From JBLIRR01 sp049472395 (GTDB lineage Bacteria > SZUA-182 > DTGQ01 > JBLIRR01): 61,337 nt of DNA. The notes beneath the pieces were generated by a model that worked only from the letters and a program-made list of their open reading frames with translations, was not told the origin of the DNA and made no database searches. Made by a program: the position numbers and the translations under genes. The DNA is taken from NCBI GenBank assembly GCA_049472395.1, contig JBLIRR010000039.1, positions 1 through 61,337 of the forward strand. The letters are read 5' to 3'. Positions 32,534 to 40,758 of this stretch are shown here, piece after piece (positions within the stretch are counted from its first letter, which is position 1; the number at the start of each line of letters is the position of its first letter).

Positions 32534-35071
32534 ATGAAAAGATATCGTTTTATATCACTATGTTGTTTTTTTCTCCTACTTCTTAATTTCTTTATCCCCA
32601 CCTCATTGTTCGCAGATGGTATTATTATCCCTATACCTATCCCTGATCCCCCGCGACCGATCCCTGAACCAAAACCTTATATTAATATTAAATCCCATGA
32701 GGTTGAGGTGACAATCGAGAATCAGGTTGCCCATACGCATATAGATCAGGTGTTCCATAATCCTTATAATTATGCAATTGAAGGAACGTATATCTTCCCT
32801 GTGCCAGAGAGGGCTATAATATCCCATTTTGCCTTGATTGCTGATGGTGTCACTGTCAATGCGACGTTACTAGAAAAGGATGAAGCACGAAAGATATATG
32901 AAGAGATTGTGAGAAAACAGAAAGATCCTGCTCTTTTAGAATATGCAGGGCAATCCCTCTATAAAGCGAGCCTCTATCCTATCCCAGGTCATGGAGAGCG
33001 AACCATTATTATAGACTATACCGAGCTCCTTGAGAAAGAGGACTCTCTTATTTCATATCGTTATCCCCTTAATACTGAAAAATACTCGAGAGATCCTTTA
33101 GAGATAGTGAAGATAGACATTACTCTCATATCAGAGGAAGAGATTAAATCCATTTATTCTCCGAGTCATGAAATTGATATCCATCAGCAAAATGGCTTTC
33201 ATGCAACGGCAGAATATGAAGCTGAAGATGTCAAACCGGATAAAGATTTTCTTTTGTATTACACCGTTTCTGAAGGGGATATTGGGTTTACTCTCCTTAC
33301 GCATAAAACCGCATCAGAGGATGGATTCTTCCTCGGTATGGTAGCCCCAAGCATAGAGGACCTTGAGGATGTGGTAGTGCCTAAGAATATCTTGTTTATA
33401 ATCGATACCTCAGGAAGTATGTATGGAGAAAAGATCACGCAGGCCAAAGAATCATTAAAATTTTGTTTAAATAATCTCAATCCGGAGGATAGTTTTAATA
33501 TAATCACCTTTAGTTCAACTATCTCTCCACTTCGGGATGAGTTAATGAAGGTGAGTGGTGAAAATATTGAGAGCGCAATGGACGAAGTCTCGCGCCTTCA
33601 AGCGGCAGGGAGCACTGATATTAATAATGCGTTGCTCGAAGGACTTACACAACTTACAACTAAGGAAGGGCCAAATATGGTCATTTTTCTCACAGATGGC
33701 CTTCCTACCAGGGGCGAAACGAGAATTGAAAATATCTTAGAGAATGTGGAGTCTCGAAATGATAGTAACACACGAATCTTTGTCTTTGGACTTGGCTATG
33801 ATGTTGATATCCATTTTCTTGATAAGTTATCGGAACAAAACAGAGGAATCTCAGATTATGTGCGGCCTTCGGAAAATGTTGAAGAAAAAGTAACGTCATT
33901 CTATTCAAAGGTGCAATATCCGATCCTTGCGAATCTTAAGCTTAATTTCGGCTCTTTTAACACCTATGATGTGTATCCTGTTGAGCTGCCGGACCTGTTT
34001 AAAGGATCGCAACTTATTATTACAGGGAGATATAAAGACGCAGGAGGGGCTACAATAAGATTATCAGGAATGGCTGCCGCTAAAGAAAAAGAATTTATAT
34101 ATGAGGCTACTTTTTCAGAAAGTAATAAAGGGTATGATTTTATTCCCCTTCTCTGGGCATCTCGAAAGATAGGGTATCTTTTAGATGTGATACGCTTAGA
34201 AGGAAAGAGTGATGAACTTGTTGAGGAAATCGTGAGATTAAGTAAACGGTATGGTATTATCACTGAATATACCTCATTTTTAGCAGAAGAGGACAGTCCT
34301 ATAGCATCTCCCGAAGATATCATTGCTACCGCGCGGGCGAATATAGATTATGCTTATAGTTACACTGGGGGGAGTTGGGCCATGAGTCAATCACAGAATA
34401 TAGTGGGTATGAAGTTGGCGGCGCAAGCCCCGACAAATATCTATTTGGATGAAGCTGGCAACCAAAAGGAGATAACAGGAGTGAATCAGGTTGGCTCAAA
34501 GGCATTTTATAATAAGAATGATACCTGGATAGACAGTGAATATTCAGAGGAGCAGGATATTATTCAAGTAAAGGTATTTAGTGATGCCTATTTTCAATTA
34601 AGTCGACGATTCAGACAGATCAATAAATCCTTGGCCCAGGGACAAGAGGTCATCATCGTTCTCAATAATAATGCAATTGAGATAGGGAATGAGGGGCGAG
34701 AAGAACTCTTTACTGAAGAGGAGTTGCGGGTGTTTGGAGTTGATGATGTCGTTGAGGAGGAAGAACAACAAACCGAAAGCCATGAAGACATAGGCAAGAT
34801 GGAAGAAAAAAAAGAAGAAGAAACGGAAAGCCCCCATCCCTTTTCACCAATTTATAATTATGGCTTTCTGAACACTTATAGCGCACTCCTTCTATTTCCT
34901 TCTGTAGAGATTACTTTTCCTTGGAGCATTGTCCCACAACAAAGGATACCCACCTGGCCGGTCTATTCTCTCGTGACTTCATATGAGCCTTTTTCTTCTC
35001 CTCTTTTTACTTATGCCGCCTTCTTTAGCAATAAAATAGACGGGAGTATTGCACCTTTTTGGTGGGAGTAA
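32534..35071 (+). CDS. Secreted VIT- and vWA-domain protein
   Basis: An 845-residue protein with a signal peptide (residues 1-27, ending LFA) and a Pro-rich linker. A VIT domain (about 48-180) carries YAIEGTYIFPVPERAIISHF, EARKIYEEIVRKQKDPALLE and LYPIPGHGERTIII. Then comes a von Willebrand A domain (about 285-455) with the MIDAS motif FIIDTSGSM (D291, S293, S295), AGSTDINNAL and FLTDGLPTRGE. The layout is that of inter-alpha-trypsin-inhibitor heavy-chain-like or 'sortase target' proteins, which bind ligands through the metal site. A C-terminal acidic segment (VEEEEQQTESHEDIGKMEEK) precedes a Pro/aromatic end. No C-terminal membrane helix or sorting motif is visible, so it is probably released or held non-covalently. 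AAAGGAGG precedes the start. Confidence 0.85.
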   Translation: MKRYRFISLCCFFLLLLNFFIPTSLFADGIIIPIPIPDPPRPIPEPKPYINIKSHEVEVTIENQVAHTHIDQVFHNPYNYAIEGTYIFPVPERAIISHFALIADGVTVNATLLEKDEARKIYEEIVRKQKDPALLEYAGQSLYKASLYPIPGHGERTIIIDYTELLEKEDSLISYRYPLNTEKYSRDPLEIVKIDITLISEEEIKSIYSPSHEIDIHQQNGFHATAEYEAEDVKPDKDFLLYYTVSEGDIGFTLLTHKTASEDGFFLGMVAPSIEDLEDVVVPKNILFIIDTSGSMYGEKITQAKESLKFCLNNLNPEDSFNIITFSSTISPLRDELMKVSGENIESAMDEVSRLQAAGSTDINNALLEGLTQLTTKEGPNMVIFLTDGLPTRGETRIENILENVESRNDSNTRIFVFGLGYDVDIHFLDKLSEQNRGISDYVRPSENVEEKVTSFYSKVQYPILANLKLNFGSFNTYDVYPVELPDLFKGSQLIITGRYKDAGGATIRLSGMAAAKEKEFIYEATFSESNKGYDFIPLLWASRKIGYLLDVIRLEGKSDELVEEIVRLSKRYGIITEYTSFLAEEDSPIASPEDIIATARANIDYAYSYTGGSWAMSQSQNIVGMKLAAQAPTNIYLDEAGNQKEITGVNQVGSKAFYNKNDTWIDSEYSEEQDIIQVKVFSDAYFQLSRRFRQINKSLAQGQEVIIVLNNNAIEIGNEGREELFTEEELRVFGVDDVVEEEEQQTESHEDIGKMEEKKEEETESPHPFSPIYNYGFLNTYSALLLFPSVEITFPWSIVPQQRIPTWPVYSLVTSYEPFSSPLFTYAAFFSNKIDGSIAPFWWE

Positions 35072-35348
35072 GAAAATTTTTGGGAGTTGATTTATAATTT
35101 CTATGACAGAAGTAATATACTTTTAACATTCAGCTTATTCTTTCCCTTCTTTTCATATTCGTTTTTGAGTATCTAATTTCATTGGAAATCCATAATCTTA
35201 TATATACAGGTTCTATAATATATCAGTACCTTAAAGTATATTTTGTTCTTGGTATCAATATTGAAATGAATTTATTTCATAATCGAAGACATTTAATTAA
35301 TTAATCTATTTATAACAGTTTTAGAGTGAAGTGAGAAGGAGTTATAAA

Positions 35349-36152
35349 ATGAAACTTTTTAACAAATCGAAGTTATTGCTAATAATCAGTTTTATCTTGT
35401 GTCTATCAATAATCAGTCTGGGGATACCGGCGCACACTTATTATGGTGGTCTTTACGGCTTAGGATTATATGGGGGAGGGTATGGCTCTGGATTGTATGG
35501 CAGCCTTTATGGCCTGTACGGTGGTCTCTATGGATCAGGAGTGTATGGTGGTCTTTATGGTTTGTATGGCGGTCTTTATGGCTCGGGATTTTACGGTGGA
35601 TTATATGGCGGAGGACTATATGGTAGTCTCTATAGTTTGTATGGCGGTCTTTATGGCTCAGGATTATATGGTGGATTATATGGCGCGGGATTATATGGTA
35701 GTCTCTATGGTCTGTATGGCGGTTTGTATGGCGGTCTTTATGGCTCAGGATTATACGGTGGTCTTTACGGCTTGTCAGGATTAAGACTAGGGTTTGCTGA
35801 ACAAACAGGATTGTGGCAAGGTATATGGAGTATCGGAACACTCTCTGGACCAATGACACTTAATCTTGTTGAAGATCCGGTAATTGCGGGAGTGCTCACC
35901 GGTAATGTTCAATTACTCGGTAACACTGTTCTTCTCACGTTAGTCAGTGTAACAGGTGAAATTCTTGATGGTGAAATATACCTATATGGATCTAACAACC
36001 TATCAGGCGGTAAATTAGTTGATATCGAAATCATTGCAACACTAATTTCTCCAACTGAAATAGAGGGAGAATATACATTAACCCTCCCTAATCTTGGCAC
36101 AGTAGCAGAAACCGGTTTCTTCGAGGTAACATTGACAAATCCGGTTATTTAG
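35349..36152 (+). CDS. Secreted Gly-Leu-Tyr-Gly repeat protein
   Basis: A 267-residue exported protein. The start is ATG 35349, with GAAGGAG about eight bases upstream; an earlier frame start at 35331 is not needed. The signal segment ends near PAHT. About 110 residues follow of the repeat GLYG-G/S-LYG (for example YGGLYGSGLYGGLYG, near residues 32-140). It is rich in Gly and Tyr and may form a flexible or cross-linkable fibre. The C-terminal 115 residues form a beta-rich domain (TGLWQGIWSIGTLSGPMTLN, LTGNVQLLGNTVLLTLVS) resembling a lipocalin-like or sugar-binding jelly-roll, not recognised by family. The reverse-strand open frames are shadows of the repeat. A related Tyr-Gly repeat ends the protein at 59346. 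Confidence 0.7.
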   Translation: MKLFNKSKLLLIISFILCLSIISLGIPAHTYYGGLYGLGLYGGGYGSGLYGSLYGLYGGLYGSGVYGGLYGLYGGLYGSGFYGGLYGGGLYGSLYSLYGGLYGSGLYGGLYGAGLYGSLYGLYGGLYGGLYGSGLYGGLYGLSGLRLGFAEQTGLWQGIWSIGTLSGPMTLNLVEDPVIAGVLTGNVQLLGNTVLLTLVSVTGEILDGEIYLYGSNNLSGGKLVDIEIIATLISPTEIEGEYTLTLPNLGTVAETGFFEVTLTNPVI

Positions 36153-36162
36153 GGCAGATTTC

Positions 36163-37557
36163 TTAAGATTTGGATTGTTTGTGCGCTAATTTTCGAAAGA
36201 GCGTTGATCTTCCGATACCGAGTAATTTTGCTGCCATCTCCTTGTTGCCATTGGTCCGGTGCAGGGCATCAAGAATATGATTCTTCTCCATTGCTGCGAG
36301 GGTAGGGAATTTTTGTGGATTATCGATTTCATCAGAAGCACGAGGAGATAATTGTGTGGTAATGGGCTCGGCAAAGTGCACTTTCCCCTTTTGGAAATGA
36401 AGAGATGAGGGGGTAATGTAAGTTTCGTCCTCTATAATCATAGCCCGTTCAATTATATTTCTCAGTTCCCTTATGTTCCCGGGATAAGTATAATTGAGCA
36501 AGAGCTGAGTGGACTCAGGATGCAGGCCCTTTATAGTATTATTAAATTTTAAATTAAAGTGTTTAATAAAGAAATGGGTAAGGGGGAGAATATCCTCCTT
36601 GCGCTCTCTTAGGGGCGGAATGGTAATGTGGAATACATTGAGCCGATAATAGAGGTCCTCCCTGAACTCCTCGGTGATAATCTTTTTACTCAAATCTCGG
36701 TTGGTTGCTGCGATTACTCTTAACTCTACATTTTGTTCAATGGTACTCCCGATTCTTCGAAAGCTTCGCTGCTCAAGGAAGCGGAGCAGCTTCGCTTGGA
36801 TAGAAAGATCAAGGCTTGCAACTTCATCTAAAAAAAGGGTTCCTTCATGGGCAAGCTCCAACAAACCCTGTTTTGAATTTTTTGCATCTGTAAAGGCCCC
36901 TTTCTCAAAGCCAAAGAGTTCACTCTCTATCAACTGAGCAGGCAAAGCAGAACAGCTCACATCTATAAAAGCCTTGTCTGCATTCTGGCTCAAACGATGG
37001 ATTTCTCTGGCTACTAATTCTTTTCCTGTCCCGCTTTCTCCAATAATGAGTACTGTGGTAAATTTTTTATGCGCAATTTTTTCTATTAAATGGCACACTT
37101 TTTTCATCCTGCCGCTTTCTGCGATTAAATGATAGTCTTTGAACTTTTTATATAATTGTTTTTTAAGCAGTGCATTTTCTCTCGATAGGGTAGAGGTCTT
37201 GATAGCTTTTTTTACCGCGATCTTGAGTGCGTCTCTCATATCAGAGGATTTGATTAAATAATCATCAGCTCCTTGCTTCATCGCCTTAATCGCGTCGTGT
37301 ATATTTTGAGATGCCGTAAGTATAATAACCTGCATATCCGGATGATCTTTCTTAAAGGCTTCCATTGTCTCAAAACCATCCATGCCGGGCATTGAAAGAT
37401 CAAGAATTACGAGATCGAAGTCTTGTTGTGAAAGCATTTTTAAGGCATCTTCTCCACTATAGGCAGATGAACAGAGTAATCCCTCGGATTCAAGACAGAA
37501 CCGTATATTTCGAGCCATTAAATGATTATCGTCAACTATGAGTATTTTAAAAGACAT
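36163..37557 (-). CDS. NtrC-family sigma-54-dependent response regulator
   Basis: A 464-residue regulator. The REC domain (1-120) has phospho-acceptor D53 (VILDLSMPGMD). The AAA+ domain has Walker A GESGTGKE (173-180), Walker B-type GTLFLDEVASL and R-finger region NVELRVIAATNRDL. A Fis-type helix-turn-helix at the C-terminus reads NKEMAAKLLGIGRSTLFRKLA. The loop that touches sigma-54 reads GAFTDA instead of the common GAFTGA, a tolerated variant in several regulators. It activates sigma-54 promoters once phosphorylated, probably by the PAS kinase encoded 24 bases upstream. I did not find a clear -24/-12 promoter in the window, so the target genes are unknown. Confidence 0.92.
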   Translation of the reverse strand: MSFKILIVDDNHLMARNIRFCLESEGLLCSSAYSGEDALKMLSQQDFDLVILDLSMPGMDGFETMEAFKKDHPDMQVIILTASQNIHDAIKAMKQGADDYLIKSSDMRDALKIAVKKAIKTSTLSRENALLKKQLYKKFKDYHLIAESGRMKKVCHLIEKIAHKKFTTVLIIGESGTGKELVAREIHRLSQNADKAFIDVSCSALPAQLIESELFGFEKGAFTDAKNSKQGLLELAHEGTLFLDEVASLDLSIQAKLLRFLEQRSFRRIGSTIEQNVELRVIAATNRDLSKKIITEEFREDLYYRLNVFHITIPPLRERKEDILPLTHFFIKHFNLKFNNTIKGLHPESTQLLLNYTYPGNIRELRNIIERAMIIEDETYITPSSLHFQKGKVHFAEPITTQLSPRASDEIDNPQKFPTLAAMEKNHILDALHRTNGNKEMAAKLLGIGRSTLFRKLAHKQSKS

Positions 37558-37581
37558 ACTACCACTGCTATGAAATTTTGT

Positions 37582-38673
37582 TTATGATTTATGATTATTT
37601 ATCGGAATGCATATAGTGACGGTCGTACCTATCCCTTCTTTACTTTGGACTGTTATCAATCCATGGTGAAGCTCTATTATTCGAAAGACGATTGAAAGCC
37701 CCAACCCTGTTCCTTTAAATGATTTGGAGAAAAATGGATCGAAAATATGGGGTTGGTCTTCTTCTTTAATGCCGATCCCATTATCGTGGATAGCGATCCG
37801 TATGTGCTCCTTAGTCATATTTTCTGAAGCTTCGGTGGGCACCAGATCTGTGGTAATGGTAATTTCACCGCTATTGGGCACCGCTGTTATAGCATTGAGA
37901 AATATATTGAAAAATACTTGTTTCATTTTTGAAGAATCGATTCGAACCTTCGCAACTTTTGTATAATAAGATTTCCTGATTCTGATTTTTTTTTCTTCAC
38001 ATTTTTTACTCAATAATTTCAAGGTGTTATCAATAAGACTGTGAATATTCGTCTTTTTAAGGACAAAAGGACTGGGTTTTGCAAAATTAGATAAGTTCAC
38101 AAGGAGCTTTTCTAACCGTTGGATCTCGCTTAAAATACCCTCAAGATCTGAATAGATAGCGTGTTCTTGGTGAAGACGCTCCATGAGAGATATTGTCATC
38201 AGCCCAATTCCTGCTAATGGATTTTTAATTTCGTGAACAATAGAGGAAGCAAGTTCACCCAAAATCTTTAATCTTCCCTGATGCTGAAGTGCTTGTTGCA
38301 TTTTTAATTCACGTGTGACGATACGTCCGATCTCAAATATGCCTTTGATCTCCCCCCGATCATTATAAATAGGATGCCTGGTTAATGAAACCTTTTCATC
38401 TCCGATAGAAATCAGTAAGCTTTCGGAGGGTTTGCGCTCCTCTTGAAAAGTCACTATCGGGCAATCTTCACATGGAGTTTCTCTATTACGAATTATTTTA
38501 TAACATTTATGATCTATACATTCCTCTTCTGTTTTATTTAATAATTTCTCATATGCTTTATTGACCATTAAGATATTATAATCCGTATCAGTAATTGACA
38601 CAATATCAAATACCCCATGGAACATACCGAAAAATCGATCTTTGTCCTTCATAGCAATGTTATCCTTGAGCAT
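37582..38673 (-). CDS. PAS-domain sensor histidine kinase
   Basis: A 363-residue soluble kinase. An N-terminal PAS domain (about 15-120) carries a cysteine cluster (HKCYKIIRNRETPCEDCPIV), a form often seen in PAS domains of anaerobes that may bind metal or sense redox. HisKA has SSIVHEIKNPLAGI (H147). The HATPase domain has N box NIFLNAITAVPNSG, G1 IHDNGIGIKEEDQ and G2 GTGLGLSIVFRI. The gene is on the same strand as the NtrC-type regulator, 24 bases upstream of it, so the two form one operon and very likely a cognate pair. No membrane helix is visible, so the signal is cytoplasmic. The promoter is in the 38674-39027 gap. Confidence 0.9.
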   Translation of the reverse strand: MLKDNIAMKDKDRFFGMFHGVFDIVSITDTDYNILMVNKAYEKLLNKTEEECIDHKCYKIIRNRETPCEDCPIVTFQEERKPSESLLISIGDEKVSLTRHPIYNDRGEIKGIFEIGRIVTRELKMQQALQHQGRLKILGELASSIVHEIKNPLAGIGLMTISLMERLHQEHAIYSDLEGILSEIQRLEKLLVNLSNFAKPSPFVLKKTNIHSLIDNTLKLLSKKCEEKKIRIRKSYYTKVAKVRIDSSKMKQVFFNIFLNAITAVPNSGEITITTDLVPTEASENMTKEHIRIAIHDNGIGIKEEDQPHIFDPFFSKSFKGTGLGLSIVFRIIELHHGLITVQSKEGIGTTVTICIPINNHKS

Positions 38674-39027
38674 GAAATACTATTTGATCTAATGAAATTA
38701 TATTTCTTTTCAGAAAGTTGTCCACTTTTTTAACTTTTAATAAAAGACAGATTATAAAAAAAATTCTTTCACCTAATCTTTAATAAAAAAAAATAAAATC
38801 TATAATAAATATCTTTTTATTATAATATACAAGCAAGATATATGCGAGAGCGTGAGCGCAGGTATTCGTAATTAATTAAAAACCATATAGTTAAATTCTA
38901 CCCGCTCCACATAAGGGTCGACAGATGATTAATATTACGCATATTTTTTATACCACGAGTCATAATTTTAATTTCTTAGAATTGTGATAGCATCTCAGAA
39001 GTCATGGATGCGCCCCTCGGAACTGTT
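38674..39027. other. Intergenic region between two signalling units
   Basis: AT-rich. A TATAAT-like element at about 38821 could serve the PAS kinase. GCCCCTC (39012-39018) faces GAGGGG (39034-39039) across the stop of the GGDEF gene, a candidate terminator stem. No gene is seen. Confidence 0.4.
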
Positions 39028-39966
39028 TTACTTGAGGGGACCGACAACCGCCCTGTCTCTTCCCTCTTTTTTAGCTCTATATAAATACTGATCAGCTGCT
39101 TTAATAATATCTTGCGCGAAGAGATTCTTATTATTATTTTCTAAGGGATTGTAGGCTGTTATGCCGAAACTTACTGTGATCTTGAGATCTTTAGGTGCCT
39201 GAGGAATGGTGAGGGAGGCGAGTGTCCCTTGAATTCTTTCTATGACTTTTTGAGCACCGTTTAAATCTGTTTCAGGAAAAACCATGACAAATTCTTCCCC
39301 GCCATATCGAGCCAGCCAATCAAGATCACTACGAATAACTGTTTCAATAGTGCGGGCAATCTCGCGCAGTGCATTATCTCCGATATGGTGGCCATAGATA
39401 TCATTGATCTTTTTGAAATGATCAATATCAAACATGGCAATGCTGAAATGACGTTTATAACGTTTGCATCTTCCTATTTCTTTATTGAGAGACTTGATTA
39501 AATAGCGTCTATTATAAGATCCGGTAAGTTCGTCCGTTATAGCCATAATTTTTATTTTTTTCAGTGCACCGGATAATTTTTTCTCAAGTTCCAGAATACG
39601 CATCCCTGATCTCAGACGTGCGGTGAGTTCCTGAACATTTACAGGCTTGGTAAGATAATCATCTGCTCCTGCATCCAATCCCATTATGATGTCATTTTTT
39701 TGGGTCTTAGAGGTTAGAAGAATAATAAACGTATATGAGGGAAGATTTTTTTTTCTTATCCTTGTGCATAATTCTACTCCATCTACCTTGGGCATCATCC
39801 AGTCTGTTATGATAATCGGGAAAAAGTTCTTTTTTAGAATTTTTAGCGCTTCTTCTCCATTGCTCGCTGCGACAACATTATACCCGCAATTCTTCAACTT
39901 CTTCTCGAGAATACGTCGCTCAACAGTGCTGTCCTCTACTATTAATATGGGGTATTGAGTATTCAT
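39028..39966 (-). CDS. Response regulator with diguanylate cyclase (REC-GGDEF) domain
   Basis: A 312-residue PleD-like two-domain protein. The REC domain (1-120) has phospho-acceptor D55 (IIITDWMMPK) and TSKTQKNDIIMGLDAG. The GGDEF domain (about 140-312) has RYGGEEF, so it should make cyclic di-GMP, and SFGITAYNP near the end. The usual RxxD product-inhibition site is not in its normal place (SDLDWLARYGG), so feedback control may be weak. The transcript diverges from the HPt protein gene at 40125, a natural partner. ATG 39966 follows a weak purine stretch. Confidence 0.88.
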   Translation of the reverse strand: MNTQYPILIVEDSTVERRILEKKLKNCGYNVVAASNGEEALKILKKNFFPIIITDWMMPKVDGVELCTRIRKKNLPSYTFIILLTSKTQKNDIIMGLDAGADDYLTKPVNVQELTARLRSGMRILELEKKLSGALKKIKIMAITDELTGSYNRRYLIKSLNKEIGRCKRYKRHFSIAMFDIDHFKKINDIYGHHIGDNALREIARTIETVIRSDLDWLARYGGEEFVMVFPETDLNGAQKVIERIQGTLASLTIPQAPKDLKITVSFGITAYNPLENNNKNLFAQDIIKAADQYLYRAKKEGRDRAVVGPLK

Positions 39967-40124
39967 ATAAAATAATCCTCATTGACACGCTATTTTTTTT
40001 ATAATTCGGCATTTTCCAGTTTTTACTTTTCATAAATTAAGTGTAATGTTTTAAGATTGATGTGATACTTAAGCATACTATTAGGAAAGCGTAACATGCC
40101 GATAATATAAATAACAGGGATAAT

Positions 40125-40568
40125 ATGGGGATTACAGATATGAAAACCCGAGATGAAGAAAAGGTGAAGGATAAAGAAAATATTGCCCAAGAGCAAGGTA
40201 AGGGTTATAACTATGGTGGCTGTATAATAGATTGGCAGAATGTATGGGATCGTATTGAGGATGAAGAGTTGATCAAAGAGATTGCCATAGATTTTCTTTC
40301 AGAAAATACCGAGCGTATGAAAATGCTGGGCCTCGCAATAAATTCTATGGATTTAAAGAGAATTATATTTTATGTGCATGCCATTAAAGGTTCTGCTTCC
40401 AGTATTGCTGCGAAAGAAGTTACAGAAGCGGCTTATGAGCTTGAGTTGGCAAGCAATAAAAATGAGCGTGATCGAATTGAGCCGCTTTTTGATGCGCTGA
40501 AGAAGAAGTTTGACGCTCTTACCGCTCTCCTATCGATTCCAGACTGGATTGAAAAGGTAAAAAGCTAA
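40125..40568 (+). CDS. HPt-domain phosphotransfer protein
   Basis: A 147-residue protein with an N-terminal acidic linker. The HPt domain (about 35-140) has the phospho-acceptor motif HAIKGSASSIAAKEV (H85) in a four-helix bundle, with the preceding helix EIAIDFLSENTERMK. HPt proteins shuttle phosphates between response regulators. It is transcribed divergently from the REC-GGDEF gene, 158 bases away, so the two may form a relay that tunes cyclic di-GMP. There is an alternative ATG at 40140. No HPt-linked hybrid kinase is visible nearby. Confidence 0.82.
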   Translation: MGITDMKTRDEEKVKDKENIAQEQGKGYNYGGCIIDWQNVWDRIEDEELIKEIAIDFLSENTERMKMLGLAINSMDLKRIIFYVHAIKGSASSIAAKEVTEAAYELELASNKNERDRIEPLFDALKKKFDALTALLSIPDWIEKVKS

Positions 40569-40758
40569 AAAAAAGAGTTTTTTTACGTAAGGCGAAAAAC
40601 TAGTTTCCCGTCTCTTTCAAAGTATAATAATAATAATAATTCTTATAAATGATGTTGTAGTATACCAGTATACAAGTTTTCCTGCGGGTAAGCGTTTCTT
40701 AACTGAAAAAGTAATCTATTATAAACCTTTAAACCTATAAACCTAGAGAGGCCCTATT

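Noticed and set aside
32534..35071. VIT-vWA protein as a sortase or exosortase substrate
   Set aside because: The C-terminus has no LPXTG or PEP motif, no membrane helix and no basic tail.
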